In this document: positions 19,071-28,700 of the stretch, in pieces
Position numbering within the stretch: position 1 is the first letter of the stretch
Layout of the letters: each line of letters opens with the position of its first letter
Source of the DNA: a virus
Virus record (IMG/VR): IMGVR_UViG_3300023174_000101
Coordinates: 1 to 64,000 of that record
DNA length: 64,000 nucleotides
Strand: one strand, 5' to 3'
Program-made: the position numbers and the translations under genes
Notes under the pieces: model-generated
The model's database searches: none
What the model was told of the DNA's origin: nothing
What the model saw: the letters and a program-made list of their open reading frames with translations, nothing else

Positions 19071-20339
19071 CTACTCCTTCTTTGGCTCCACTTCCTCTAC
19101 CACTACAGACTTGAGTAGGTAGTCGCGCACAGTGTCGGTGTAGGACTCGAGCTGTGACAAGCGGGAGTCGCCCTCTACGCCCTTCAGCTTGCCCCAGCTA
19201 CGTAGCACAAGGTCTGAAACTAGCTCGTTTGCCGCGCTTTCCCCAAAGAACCAAAGTAATGAATTACGGTCCGTAACGGGAGTGCCGTCCTTAAGCTTTG
19301 CCTTCGAAAACGCCGTGATTAGCTCCTCCTCGGTCTTGAAGTTCTCGCGCTGCCATGCGTACACCTGACGAGCCTTTTGGACGATCCACACCACCGGAAT
19401 TGGCTCAACGTCAACCACGTCTGTGTTTACAATCTGTGAGGTAATACGCGCCATAATCGCCTCATTACGCTCCTCCTCAACCATTGCGGCATATTTAGCA
19501 GTTAACGTTGACGACCACTTCTCAAGCGACTCAAGGCCATTTGAAATCGCAAACTGGTCGTTTAGATCTGGAACAACACGCTTAAAGACCTTTAGTACTG
19601 ACACAGTTACTTCTGCCTGCTTGCCGCCAACAACCTGTACATCTGCAGGATAGGTTACAGTAAACGCCTTAGTGTCGCCAGCCTTAAGGCCGACTAGCTG
19701 CTCTGCGATTCCCTGGACCCGGAATACAGATGGGTCAACGGCCCAACGGTTGTTCTTGAACGTGCCAGCTTCCCACACTTCATTGTCTACCTTGGTTGTA
19801 CAGTCAAGGGTAATAATGCTGCCCATTTGTGCGGCTGTATCTGCGGACTCCTCTACGAGTGTAGCAGCAGCCTGGCGCGAACGCTCAAGGTCGTCCGTAA
19901 CAAGCTTCTGCACGAAGTTCTCAGGTAGCTTGTCGAGTCGCACCACAATCTGAGAATCAACGCCTGGCTTTTGCTTCCAGGCGATAGTGGGCTCAAGGTA
20001 TACATTGGCCTTAATCGTGCCGGTGCTGCTATCTTCGCTTAGCACGATATCATTGTAGGAGATGGCCTGCTTCTCCTGCTTATCCAAGTAGCTGGACACG
20101 TAGTCAATAAGGATAGGACGATAGAACTCAGACTTGCCACCTGCTGCACGCTCCACGCGCTCGCGCTTGAGGGAGCGGTATCCACCCTTCTTAGCCTTAG
20201 TTACGATATCTGGACTAAGACGGTCCTTGACCTGGCTCCAGAACTGCTCAAACTGCTTTACAAGCTCGTCCTTTGGAACGTTAATGGTGACGCTGAAGCT
20301 GGTTGCATTGGGAAGTACTGAATTAGTAGTGGTTTCCAT
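19071..20339 (-). CDS. tig: Trigger factor-like ribosome-associated chaperone
   Basis: 422 aa, the length of bacterial trigger factors (about 430). Residues about 14-130 match the ribosome-binding domain layout (FSVTINVPKDELVKQFEQFW; KKGGYRSLKRERVE where bacteria have a GFRKG-type loop). Residues about 175-275 match the FKBP-like PPIase domain (GSIITLDCTTKVDNEVWEAG, GIAEQLVGLKAGDTKAF, VTYPADVQ, KRVVPDLNDQFA). The rest is the helical chaperone domain. It would bind nascent chains at the ribosome tunnel. The signature loop is changed, so ribosome binding may be altered. A strong AGGAGG precedes the ATG. Confidence 0.8.
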   Translation of the reverse strand: METTTNSVLPNATSFSVTINVPKDELVKQFEQFWSQVKDRLSPDIVTKAKKGGYRSLKRERVERAAGGKSEFYRPILIDYVSSYLDKQEKQAISYNDIVLSEDSSTGTIKANVYLEPTIAWKQKPGVDSQIVVRLDKLPENFVQKLVTDDLERSRQAAATLVEESADTAAQMGSIITLDCTTKVDNEVWEAGTFKNNRWAVDPSVFRVQGIAEQLVGLKAGDTKAFTVTYPADVQVVGGKQAEVTVSVLKVFKRVVPDLNDQFAISNGLESLEKWSSTLTAKYAAMVEEERNEAIMARITSQIVNTDVVDVEPIPVVWIVQKARQVYAWQRENFKTEEELITAFSKAKLKDGTPVTDRNSLLWFFGESAANELVSDLVLRSWGKLKGVEGDSRLSQLESYTDTVRDYLLKSVVVEEVEPKKE

Positions 20340-20374
20340 TGTGGTACGGCCTCCTGAGACTAGATATATAGGGA

Positions 20375-22474
20375 CTACGCGTCAGTGATTAACTGACTTG
20401 TGTGGTTCTTCTTCTCGACTGTCCATTTGCTGTCAAAGTTCAGCTGATTCTTGATGTTCTTGTCATGTGTGATAACTATTATAGTGGACTTGCCTCCGGA
20501 CTTCATATGGTCTAAGTAATTGAATACACCCACGGCATTGAGTTCGTCTAGCGGCCCAAATATTTCGTCCAAGCATAGGATGTTTACACCGGACCCATGC
20601 ATTGTGGCCACCTTCCAAAACGCGCCGATAAATGCAAGTATGATCTGCTGCTTCTCGCCGCCACTGTATAAGTCGAATGGAACGTTTCGCTTCTCTCCCT
20701 CGGACACAATAATCGACATGTCCGTGGATGTGGTCCCGTCCACCTTCTCGCGGAAAGGTGTGACCCACACCTTAACCGAGTTGTCGGTTAGCACGTCTGC
20801 AAACTCTTGGGCTGTCTTGTTAAGCATGTCCAGCACGGACGCTAATTTGTGTGCCTTTATGCCCTTATCGCCAAATGTGCGTTCTACGATGCGGAGATAC
20901 TTAAGGTCCGATTCGAGGCTCTCTATATCTGCTTTTGCTTTGTCTATAGACTCTTGATACTTATTCCACTGCTTAATTCTACGATCAAGTTCTACAAGCC
21001 TCGACACTTCGCTGTTCTTAGTCATGAGGAAGCCCATACGCTCACGCTCAATCCCGGCGATTGTAACTTTTGGGTCCTGGCCCAAGCTGCTCTTCCTTGT
21101 GCGTAAGTCTGCAATACGGCTGTCGATGGATGCCACGTTGGCATTTATCATTTGGATCGCAGACTCTACATCCAATTTGTCCATCTTGTACTTTACTTCT
21201 ACATCGTTGAGCTTTTGTACGACCAACTGCTCCCACTCTTTGTTCTTAGCATCAAGTCCCAACTGCAGCTTGGTTGCAGATTCTTCTATTTCGCGGATAT
21301 CGTTCTCAAGCTGCTTCTTTTGATCAAGTAGGTGATCAATTGTTACGATTGTTCTACAGCGTGTGCACCTACCTTCTCCGCTCATAATCTGCTCAAGGTC
21401 AAACCTACGCAGTTGTGCGGCGGACTTTAAGCTGCGGACGTCTTCTTCTAACTGATAGTACTCAGGCCCTTTGGATAGTTCACGTACTTGGGCGCAGTCT
21501 TTAATGTAGGCAGCAGCGAGTGAGGACAGATTCGCTTCTAGTTCATTCTTGCTGCCCACAATCGTGCGCATCTGCTTGCCTAGGTCTGTAATTTCGCTAT
21601 CAATGATAGCAATGCTATCAACCCAGGTAGAGCTGTCGTTCGTGGCTTCCAGAATGCGGCGTTCACAGTCTTTTATCTTGTCTTCTGCAAGCTGCACAGA
21701 GTCTTGGATGACAGGCCGCTGAGACTCGTCTGGCCTAGACATTATGGCACCTGCGCCGGATGCACCGGCCAGTGTTGCTCGTGCCTTGTCTGTCCGCGCC
21801 TCATACTCCTTCATTCGCTCCTTGGCCTTTGCTGCGCGCCTGTCCCATGCCGATATGTCGGACAGTTCAGACAGCACCTCAAGCTTTTCCTTGTGTGTGC
21901 CGTTTACGAACTTGAGGCTCTGCTGCTGTGCCAGGTAGGCCACGTTCATGAACTGTTGGTATGACATTCCCACGACTGTTTGCAGCTTTTTGCGTGTGGA
22001 TTTAGGGTCTAGTCTATGTTCCCCTGCTGCATTGGTCGCCCGTTCGTCCTTCCAGAGGCTCCCATCCCATCGCTCCAGGTATACGTCCGTACCGGCGTAT
22101 TTTTCCTTATTATTATGCCATTCGGACGGTTCAGATGCTACAGCATTGCAAGGATACTTATCCGTCTTCTTCCACTTTCTGGTGATAATTACCCGCCACT
22201 TATCCCCATTATGGTCGAGGAATGTGACCTTTCCGAAAGAACGACCAAGTGTCTCATTGACGATGGACTCACCCACATATCCGGTTGGGTTCTTGTCGAA
22301 CAGGATGGACGTAAGTGTATTTAGTATCGAAGTCTTACCCGCGCCGTTCGCAGACCCGTTCCGGTCGTGGTTCAGGCCCTCAAGCAGGACAGTGCCCATG
22401 CCGTCCAAATGGACGGTTGGGTGCATGCCGAAGCTGAAATACCCAGTCGGGTTTACATCAAGAACGGTCAGCAT
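20375..22474 (-). CDS. SbcC/Rad50/gp46-like recombination ATPase
   Basis: 699 aa SMC-like ATPase. Walker A (GSANGAGKTS) is at about residues 40-49. Long coiled coils flank a zinc hook CTRC (Cys370 and Cys373). The ABC signature (YSGGEKQQ) and Walker B (ILCLDEIFGPLD) lie near the C-terminus, followed by an ITHD switch. It partners the SbcD-like nuclease encoded just upstream (17-nt overlap) to process DNA ends during recombination and recombination-dependent replication, as T4 gp46/gp47 do. Confidence 0.9.
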   Translation of the reverse strand: MLTVLDVNPTGYFSFGMHPTVHLDGMGTVLLEGLNHDRNGSANGAGKTSILNTLTSILFDKNPTGYVGESIVNETLGRSFGKVTFLDHNGDKWRVIITRKWKKTDKYPCNAVASEPSEWHNNKEKYAGTDVYLERWDGSLWKDERATNAAGEHRLDPKSTRKKLQTVVGMSYQQFMNVAYLAQQQSLKFVNGTHKEKLEVLSELSDISAWDRRAAKAKERMKEYEARTDKARATLAGASGAGAIMSRPDESQRPVIQDSVQLAEDKIKDCERRILEATNDSSTWVDSIAIIDSEITDLGKQMRTIVGSKNELEANLSSLAAAYIKDCAQVRELSKGPEYYQLEEDVRSLKSAAQLRRFDLEQIMSGEGRCTRCRTIVTIDHLLDQKKQLENDIREIEESATKLQLGLDAKNKEWEQLVVQKLNDVEVKYKMDKLDVESAIQMINANVASIDSRIADLRTRKSSLGQDPKVTIAGIERERMGFLMTKNSEVSRLVELDRRIKQWNKYQESIDKAKADIESLESDLKYLRIVERTFGDKGIKAHKLASVLDMLNKTAQEFADVLTDNSVKVWVTPFREKVDGTTSTDMSIIVSEGEKRNVPFDLYSGGEKQQIILAFIGAFWKVATMHGSGVNILCLDEIFGPLDELNAVGVFNYLDHMKSGGKSTIIVITHDKNIKNQLNFDSKWTVEKKNHTSQLITDA

Positions 22475-23570
22475 CCAGGATTATCTCCATGCCAATGGCT
22501 TCAAGTTTTGTGCGGTTAATGTCCGTAAACTCTTCGGACTTCGAACGGACGTAATCTAACCATTCATCTTGGGGCGTGCCAGTCTTCTTGATTGCAGTAA
22601 GTAGTGGTACTTGGACGATGTGTTCAAGGTTAATTTTGATGGACCGCGCACCACTCTTAGCTTTGAGCTTGTCGTGTAGTTTCGACGCCTGGAATCCATT
22701 AAAGACGTCTGCGCGGCCAGTAAATGTACATTTGACGACATTATCCCTCCATTTGTCACCGATGTTCTTAATGAAATTCTGTATGTCGTCATCCGAGTTT
22801 ACGACCACATCTTCTTTGACGAATACAGGATACTTAAGTGGAATACGCTCTACGTTTACATTCTCGTCAGTAAGAGTTGCGTACACACACCCACGTTCTG
22901 AGCCATAGTCGCCCCAATTGTGCTGTAGTGGCGCACCTATGTACAGGCCCAGTGTATTAGAGAAGTCTAGGTCCTGCGGCTGGTGATTATCGCCACCGAG
23001 TACTAGGTCGTAAATCTCTCGGTCTAGTAAGGCCGGGCTCACGCCTTCCGGCGCAACCATGCCATTGGTGTATTTAGACCCACGGATAATATCATGGAAT
23101 AAGGCTATGCGGAAGTCCGCATCGCCGTCCACTGGCAGTTCTTGCCCTCCGAGCTTATGTCCCGCTGGAACTGCGTGAAATTCTACCTTAACGCCGCTCT
23201 TCGTACGTACAGTTGTGGACCCAAGCTTGTCGAGAACAGTTACGTTCGGCATTTCGTTCCTGAACAATGGAACTATACCGAACGAATGTTCACTGTATGG
23301 GGACTTAGTGGCACGGTCGTGGTTGCCTACTAAGATTATGACCTCTATGCCTAGATTCGCTACATGCCATAGGGACTTCATGGCAGTGAGCATAGTCTCA
23401 GTAGTGGGATTGCGGCTAAGGTATCTATCTCCACAGAATACTATAAAGTCTGGGTCTCTTTCTTTCGCGATCTGGATTACTTGGTTTTCTACTTCTACTA
23501 CATCTTGGATTGTGACGCCGTTTGCGTACTGGTGGAAGTGAATATCACTATATGCCAGGATACTGATCAT
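22458..23570 (-). CDS. SbcD/Mre11/gp47-like nuclease
   Basis: 370 aa metallophosphoesterase nuclease. Motifs in order: SDIHFH (about residue 8), CGDRY, VGNHD (about residue 82), LFHD and GGDNHQ. Length fits T4 gp47. It overlaps the SbcC-like gene and the ThyX gene by a few bases, so the trio is co-translated. It should form the nuclease half of the end-resection complex with the gp46-like ATPase. Confidence 0.88.
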   Translation of the reverse strand: MISILAYSDIHFHQYANGVTIQDVVEVENQVIQIAKERDPDFIVFCGDRYLSRNPTTETMLTAMKSLWHVANLGIEVIILVGNHDRATKSPYSEHSFGIVPLFRNEMPNVTVLDKLGSTTVRTKSGVKVEFHAVPAGHKLGGQELPVDGDADFRIALFHDIIRGSKYTNGMVAPEGVSPALLDREIYDLVLGGDNHQPQDLDFSNTLGLYIGAPLQHNWGDYGSERGCVYATLTDENVNVERIPLKYPVFVKEDVVVNSDDDIQNFIKNIGDKWRDNVVKCTFTGRADVFNGFQASKLHDKLKAKSGARSIKINLEHIVQVPLLTAIKKTGTPQDEWLDYVRSKSEEFTDINRTKLEAIGMEIILDADRS

Positions 23571-24397
23571 TTAGCCTCAAGATCAAAGATAGGGCGGTTC
23601 TCGTTGTTAATGGACTTACGATACTGGTGCCAGCCACGGAAATTGCCCGACTTATCGTTTGGGTCTAGCATTGGTGTGGCCTGATGCTCGAATGGCGATG
23701 CGTGTGGCTGCTCAATTAGCTTTTCCAGCAGCTTCAAGTCCTTCTCTGGATTTGGAGTAGACCCGTCGTGGTTCAGGTATGACACACGTGCACAGCGGGC
23801 TACCGACATGTTCTTGCACTTCTCAACGCCGTATTTCTCTACTTCCTCGTTTGTGATGAACGGCATATGCCAGCGCCCATAGTCCAAATGCTTAGGCGTA
23901 CTCGCACGTTGTGCCTCAATCATCTTGTTGGCTAGCTCCCTAAATTCCGGCTGTGCATCCTTGTGCGCACGCAGGTTGTACAGATTGCCCCACTCGGTAC
24001 CCGTACACACGACCTCAATATAGAACCAAGGCTCAAGAATACGGTTCGCAATTTGCTTGTGCAGGCCAATCCACTCGAACATCTTGGCTACGCCGCACAT
24101 GGCCAGGCCAGACAACACCCATAGAGCCTTTGCAGCCTTGAGCCTCCAGCCAACAAGTTCATCGCCCGCCTGCATTCCAGGCTTATTCGCACCCCAATAC
24201 ACGGGCATTGCGGGGTCCGTCATTACGCTCTTGATGAACTTGTTGACTGGAATCGCCCTGGAGCTTGCCGCATTGCGGCTGAGCATCCGGTGAGTCATGA
24301 ACTCCGCATGGATGAACCTTGGGTATCTAAGTACGAAGGTGGTTAGCCTTCTGCCCGACATAGACACGCTGTCTGCGACTATCCGTGCGGAGATCAT
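23567..24397 (-). CDS. thyX: Flavin-dependent thymidylate synthase ThyX
   Basis: 276 aa. The ThyX signature R-H-R-x7-S-x-R is present as a variant, THRMLSRNAASSRAIP, at about residues 36-51; the first Arg is Thr here. A second conserved region (RCARVSYLNHDG, PHASPFEHQATP) is near residues 185-250. It makes dTMP from dUMP with methylene-THF and FAD/NADPH. It works beside the phage dUTPase and ribonucleotide reductase in the thymidine supply. ATGA overlap with the SbcD-like gene. Confidence 0.9.
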   Translation of the reverse strand: MISARIVADSVSMSGRRLTTFVLRYPRFIHAEFMTHRMLSRNAASSRAIPVNKFIKSVMTDPAMPVYWGANKPGMQAGDELVGWRLKAAKALWVLSGLAMCGVAKMFEWIGLHKQIANRILEPWFYIEVVCTGTEWGNLYNLRAHKDAQPEFRELANKMIEAQRASTPKHLDYGRWHMPFITNEEVEKYGVEKCKNMSVARCARVSYLNHDGSTPNPEKDLKLLEKLIEQPHASPFEHQATPMLDPNDKSGNFRGWHQYRKSINNENRPIFDLEAK

Positions 24398-24398
24398 T

Positions 24399-24632
24399 TT
24401 ACTCTAGCCTCTTGGTCGAAGCAGTCTTCACCGTAATGCATGTATCGCAGGCTGGGCACTCAATAACTGAATCGTAGCCGCCATTCAGGATGGCCTTTAC
24501 GAACATGTTGCGGTCATTAACGCTGCACGTTGTGCACTCGGTCGTGGTCTGGTAGTGGTATCGCTTACCTTGCACCACAACGTTGCGGCTGTCTGGTGGT
24601 GCTGCACGGTCGTCAATCTCATACTTCGCCAT
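24399..24632 (-). CDS. Small zinc-ribbon protein, unknown
   Basis: 77 aa, unrecognised. Two Cys motifs (CTTC at about residue 36 and CPACDTC at about residue 60) suggest one zinc site. It overlaps the next gene upstream by 14 nt and is followed closely by thyX. No function can be assigned. Confidence 0.6.
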   Translation of the reverse strand: MAKYEIDDRAAPPDSRNVVVQGKRYHYQTTTECTTCSVNDRNMFVKAILNGGYDSVIECPACDTCITVKTASTKRLE

Positions 24633-24903
24633 TGTCTTCCTCCTCGGAGCTTTGCTCCTGCTGCATGTTAAACTTCTTCACCATGTCCCTGTATGCGCGG
24701 CTGGACTCAATCGTGCGCAGAAGCATAGAGACCCTGGAATTTACACCTGGGATATCAAGAAGAAGAGACTTGGCCTCCTTTTTGATCTGCTCGTCGTCCA
24801 TTTCCTGCACAAGGTTCAATGTGTTGTGCACATTGTCCATCGTTGCCATGTATGACCGCATGCGGCGTACTACATCCAGTAAGTCTGAATCTGTGATTGC
24901 CAT
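24619..24903 (-). CDS. Small helical protein, unknown
   Basis: 94 aa, almost wholly alpha-helical and acidic at the C-terminus (EEEDNGEV). No Cys or catalytic motif. Its start overlaps the sigma-factor stop by one base, so it is translated together with it. An accessory role to the sigma factor is possible but only positional. Confidence 0.5.
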   Translation of the reverse strand: MAITDSDLLDVVRRMRSYMATMDNVHNTLNLVQEMDDEQIKKEAKSLLLDIPGVNSRVSMLLRTIESSRAYRDMVKKFNMQQEQSSEEEDNGEV

Positions 24904-25739
24904 TATACTCTCTCAACCTCCCCAATCTGGTTCTGTACGTCGTACTTGATTAGATCTAAGTAGTGCCTTAAGCGCATCTGCACAGCCTGCCTCGTGACTT
25001 TGTACTTCCTAGATAATTCTGCGAAAGTCTCTTCTTCTTCCGCTAAGTATCGGCCTTCTAGAATTCCCATGTCCTTGGCTGGCACATGCTTCTTCATAGC
25101 CTTAATAGCTAGGTCGTACACCTTATTCATGTCCATTTTATACTGGATTTCTGACTCTATGTCAGTTCCCGACTTGAGCATATTGCCCAGGGCACGCTCG
25201 TAATTGTCGGCTTCATTTGGATCGCCAAGGATTTCAGAAGTAGACTTTTCGCCAGCTATCTGCTGCAGCACACGCTCCACCTGATCGTCGGTCACTTCAA
25301 GAAAGTCCTTAACTTCGCCTACGAGTTCGCTCCACCCAAGCTTCCCGCAGTGCTTAGATTGCACGTATGCGCATGCCTTCGAGAACGTGTGCGACAGTGC
25401 GTACGAGCCCTCTGTGCTGATATACTTCACGTTGCGCGTCTTAAATGTGTAGTACTTGTATATTAAGTTCTTGATGTGCCAGCGGGCAAAGGTATTCAGG
25501 TTAACGCCACGGCTTGTGTCGAACGACTTCACCCCGGCCATGAACCCGATGCACCCCTCTTGGAACAGGTCCTCGCGCAGGTCATTGTCGTGTTCATTAG
25601 CCTTAACGATGTCGCCAATGATTGCGTAAATGAGGCCGTAATTTTCCTTAAGAAGCTTCTCACCTGCCCACTCGTCGCCATTCTGATAGCGCGTGACGAG
25701 TTCGTATTCCTGCTCTCGATTAAGTGCGTACTTACCCAT
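24903..25739 (-). CDS. Sigma-70-family RNA polymerase sigma factor
   Basis: 278 aa. Region 2 is clear (LREDLFQEGCIGFMAGVKSFD, NLNTFARWHIKNLIYKYY, about residues 53-98): core binding, -10 recognition and melting. Region 4 is the C-terminal HTH (TFAELSRKYKVTRQAVQMRLRH, residues about 235-260), for -35 recognition. Region 1.1 is missing, as in phage and group 3 sigma factors. It overlaps dnaE by 8 nt. It would redirect host RNA polymerase to phage promoters. It is one of three sigma-like proteins in the window and the most canonical. Confidence 0.85.
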   Translation of the reverse strand: MGKYALNREQEYELVTRYQNGDEWAGEKLLKENYGLIYAIIGDIVKANEHDNDLREDLFQEGCIGFMAGVKSFDTSRGVNLNTFARWHIKNLIYKYYTFKTRNVKYISTEGSYALSHTFSKACAYVQSKHCGKLGWSELVGEVKDFLEVTDDQVERVLQQIAGEKSTSEILGDPNEADNYERALGNMLKSGTDIESEIQYKMDMNKVYDLAIKAMKKHVPAKDMGILEGRYLAEEEETFAELSRKYKVTRQAVQMRLRHYLDLIKYDVQNQIGEVERV

Positions 25740-28700
25740 TGATTTGATACCGTGCCCGTAGCGTTGCTAGTCCTGCGAAGTCGTTTGGTCGGATGAACGC
25801 GATGTTCTTGAGCATGACTACATGCCCCATATTCATGATTTGGTCAGACAGAGTGGCGATTTCTCCGCCAATCTGTAGTGCGACTGTGTTGGCAGTCGGC
25901 ACATCTGCGGCGTAATAACTATTGATTGGGATGCCATTGCTTATAGGAGTCACGCCATTCACGTAAATCGTGTTCTCGCCCAATCGGAACTTATCCTCCT
26001 GGATGGTGCCAGTAATCAGCGCCATGCTGTTGTCTGGCACGCGGTTGAACACCTGGGTCGCCAGCGGACTCCATACCATAACCTCGATGTTGCCCATCTG
26101 GTCACCCACCCGCATGCGTAGGAAGGGATCGCCTTTCTTCGTGGTCTTCATTTCGCGGGCTTCGACTACACCAGCCACCACCACGCGGCTCCCCACCTGC
26201 TGCTCCTGCAGCTGGCTCGGCGTAATCATATTCAAGTCTGGGAAGAGATTGAATAGTGGCTGGTACTGCATGACTGGGTGGGACGAAATGTAGAAGTTAA
26301 GCACCGCCCGCTCAAACGCGAGTGCCTCCTGCTGGTCCCAGTCCTTGTCGTCGATTACGATTTTGCTCAGCACTTGGTCGCGGATAAGGTCATCACTCAC
26401 CTTGCCTTCGAACTTCTTGATGATCTTTTGGATAAGCTCTACGTTCTCGAACTTGTTCTTGTCCGTGATGCTTGAGTCCCAATTGAACGCCCCTGCCTTA
26501 ATCAGGTTCTCCTTCACCGTCTTGTTGCAGCGGGTGTACGGGGACATCCGCATGCAGAAGTCTACGAAGTCCTTGAATGGACCCTTTTGGTCACGTTCGT
26601 TAAGAATAGCCTCCACAGCCGTGTCACCAGCCATACGAACGGAGAACAGACCCATGTAAATAGCGTTCCCATCCGTGTAGAATTCGGACCGGGAATTGTT
26701 GATATGTGGCGGCAGGACCTTAATACCCTTCTGGATAATGGATGATAGCAGGATTTTGAGTTGGTCATTGTCGTCCAAGTTCACGTTGAGGAGTACCGTG
26801 TAGTACTCGTACGGGAAGTGGGTCTCCAAATAGGCGGTTACGTACGAAATGTAAGAGTACGCGATGGAGTTGTGGACTACGAACCCATTTGCAATGAAGT
26901 TCGGGTCCTGCTCCATTTCCAGGTCCCATACATGGGCTGGTTCGTCCAATTCAATGTTACTAGTTACGTTCCAGCTATAAATTATCTTTTCATGATCAAT
27001 AATGTGTGTATTAGGTGCGGTGTCGAGTTCAGTAGCGACCCCAATGTCGTTGTAGCTAACTGCCAGACTTGTCTTAGCAGAAGCGACACGAAGCGCATTG
27101 CTTGTATTGAGTGTGGAGTCGATACTGTCGTTGGCAAGTGGTCTCACTCTAGAAGATGTAGGCCCTGTCAGGCCAGAACCGACCCGTATGAGGTCAGCAA
27201 GGAACTCATACTCAGTCTGCACGCCAAGGGTTTCCCATCTAAACAGATTCGCATCATGCTTCCCTTTAAGGCGTCCAGCGCCAGCCTCTCTAGAAAGCTT
27301 AAGCAGTGGGGAGTCGGAGGCAACAGGGTTGGAGTTATTACGCCCGAAGTCATCGCCATGATAGACGACATAATCGCCAATGATGGCGTCACTAGCCAAC
27401 TCGCCATCGCCAAGCGACTTGCAGCCAATGGAATATTCGTTAACCCCAAATCCATTTATAAATTTATTAGGCGCAGAAAGACCGTTGGCAGAAGCTATAG
27501 GAAGAAAATTAAGCTCTCTATCACTGACACTGTTCTTGAGAGGGACGGAGGCGCTTGTGTGATTTGTAAATCCACGAGTAGGCTCCAGGTCCATCACATA
27601 ATTCCGTACAGTATTGTTCAGTCTGACCCCATATGGGATCTGGTCACCGTTTGCGTTAGGTGTCACACTGACGTCGAAATTAGTTACAGGAACCCCCTTA
27701 TTAAGCATTTCAACGCTGTCCCCAGGGAGAAGCTGGTCGGCGTTTTTATACGCCTTTTTGGAGGACAGGATAGGGTGGTTGCCTGTACAGGTGATAGACC
27801 TGCCGTTAGCAGTGATGGTCCTGACGGGCTTGATACCATTGTCGATAACATCAACGACGCGATTTCTAAAGAGATCGCCAGTATCGTGTCTGACACTCCA
27901 TAGCTCTTCGCCAACCTTCACGTCCTGAATGTCAACCCACCCACGCTCGCAGGTGAGCACATTCGTGCCTTCCTTGAGGCAGTGGCCCTTATTCCAGTTA
28001 TACCGTGCAGAACCCGCAAGCTTGGCCGTAATATCGTCCATGAACTCCTTGGTGTGGCCGTTCTTCATGCCGAATTCACGGAGCTTCTGCTGCACGGCTT
28101 CGAACTTTACCTTGTCCTTCTTGCCGATTGCAGACCGGTACTCATCGGCCTCTGTCTCATTGAACCCGCCGATAATGCGGGCGATGGACATAACCTGCTC
28201 TTGGAAGATACACACACCCAGGGTCGGGTCGAACACTTCCTTGAGCGACGGGTGCCACACTTCAATCGGCTCTCGCCCGTGTCTGCGCTCAAAGTAGTGC
28301 TCCATGATTGACAGTTCCTTGCCAATCTTGAGCATGGGGCCAGGGCGGTATAGGGCGTTGAGTGCCACTAGGTGGTTAAACTCAGTAGGATACAGCTGCC
28401 TAGCTGCCGTACGGATGCCTGACGAGTCGTACTGGAAGACCGACACGTACTTACCGTTTGCAACGTTATGAAAGGTCGCGGCATCGTCTAGTGGGAAGCC
28501 CTGGTAGTCAAGCTTAATCCCGTGCCTGCGCTCGATGAGTTCAAGCGTGTACTGAATCAGGTCCATCGTCTTAAGACCCAACATGTCCAGCTTGAGCAGG
28601 CCGAGTTCTGCGATGTCCTTCATGTCGTACTGCGTGACACGGTAGCCTTCTGCAGAGTCCCGGATTAGGGGCACATGCTCCTCAATCGGGTCGTTCGAAA

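Noticed and set aside
21948-22559. 203-aa + strand frame at the gp46/gp47 junction
   Set aside because: It crosses the opposite-strand Walker A region of the SbcC-like protein and has no motif.
26761-26991. Upstream extension of the antisense HNH open frame
   Set aside because: It mirrors the DnaE C-extein and intein end in codon register and has no protein-like features; the HNH gene most likely starts at 26992.
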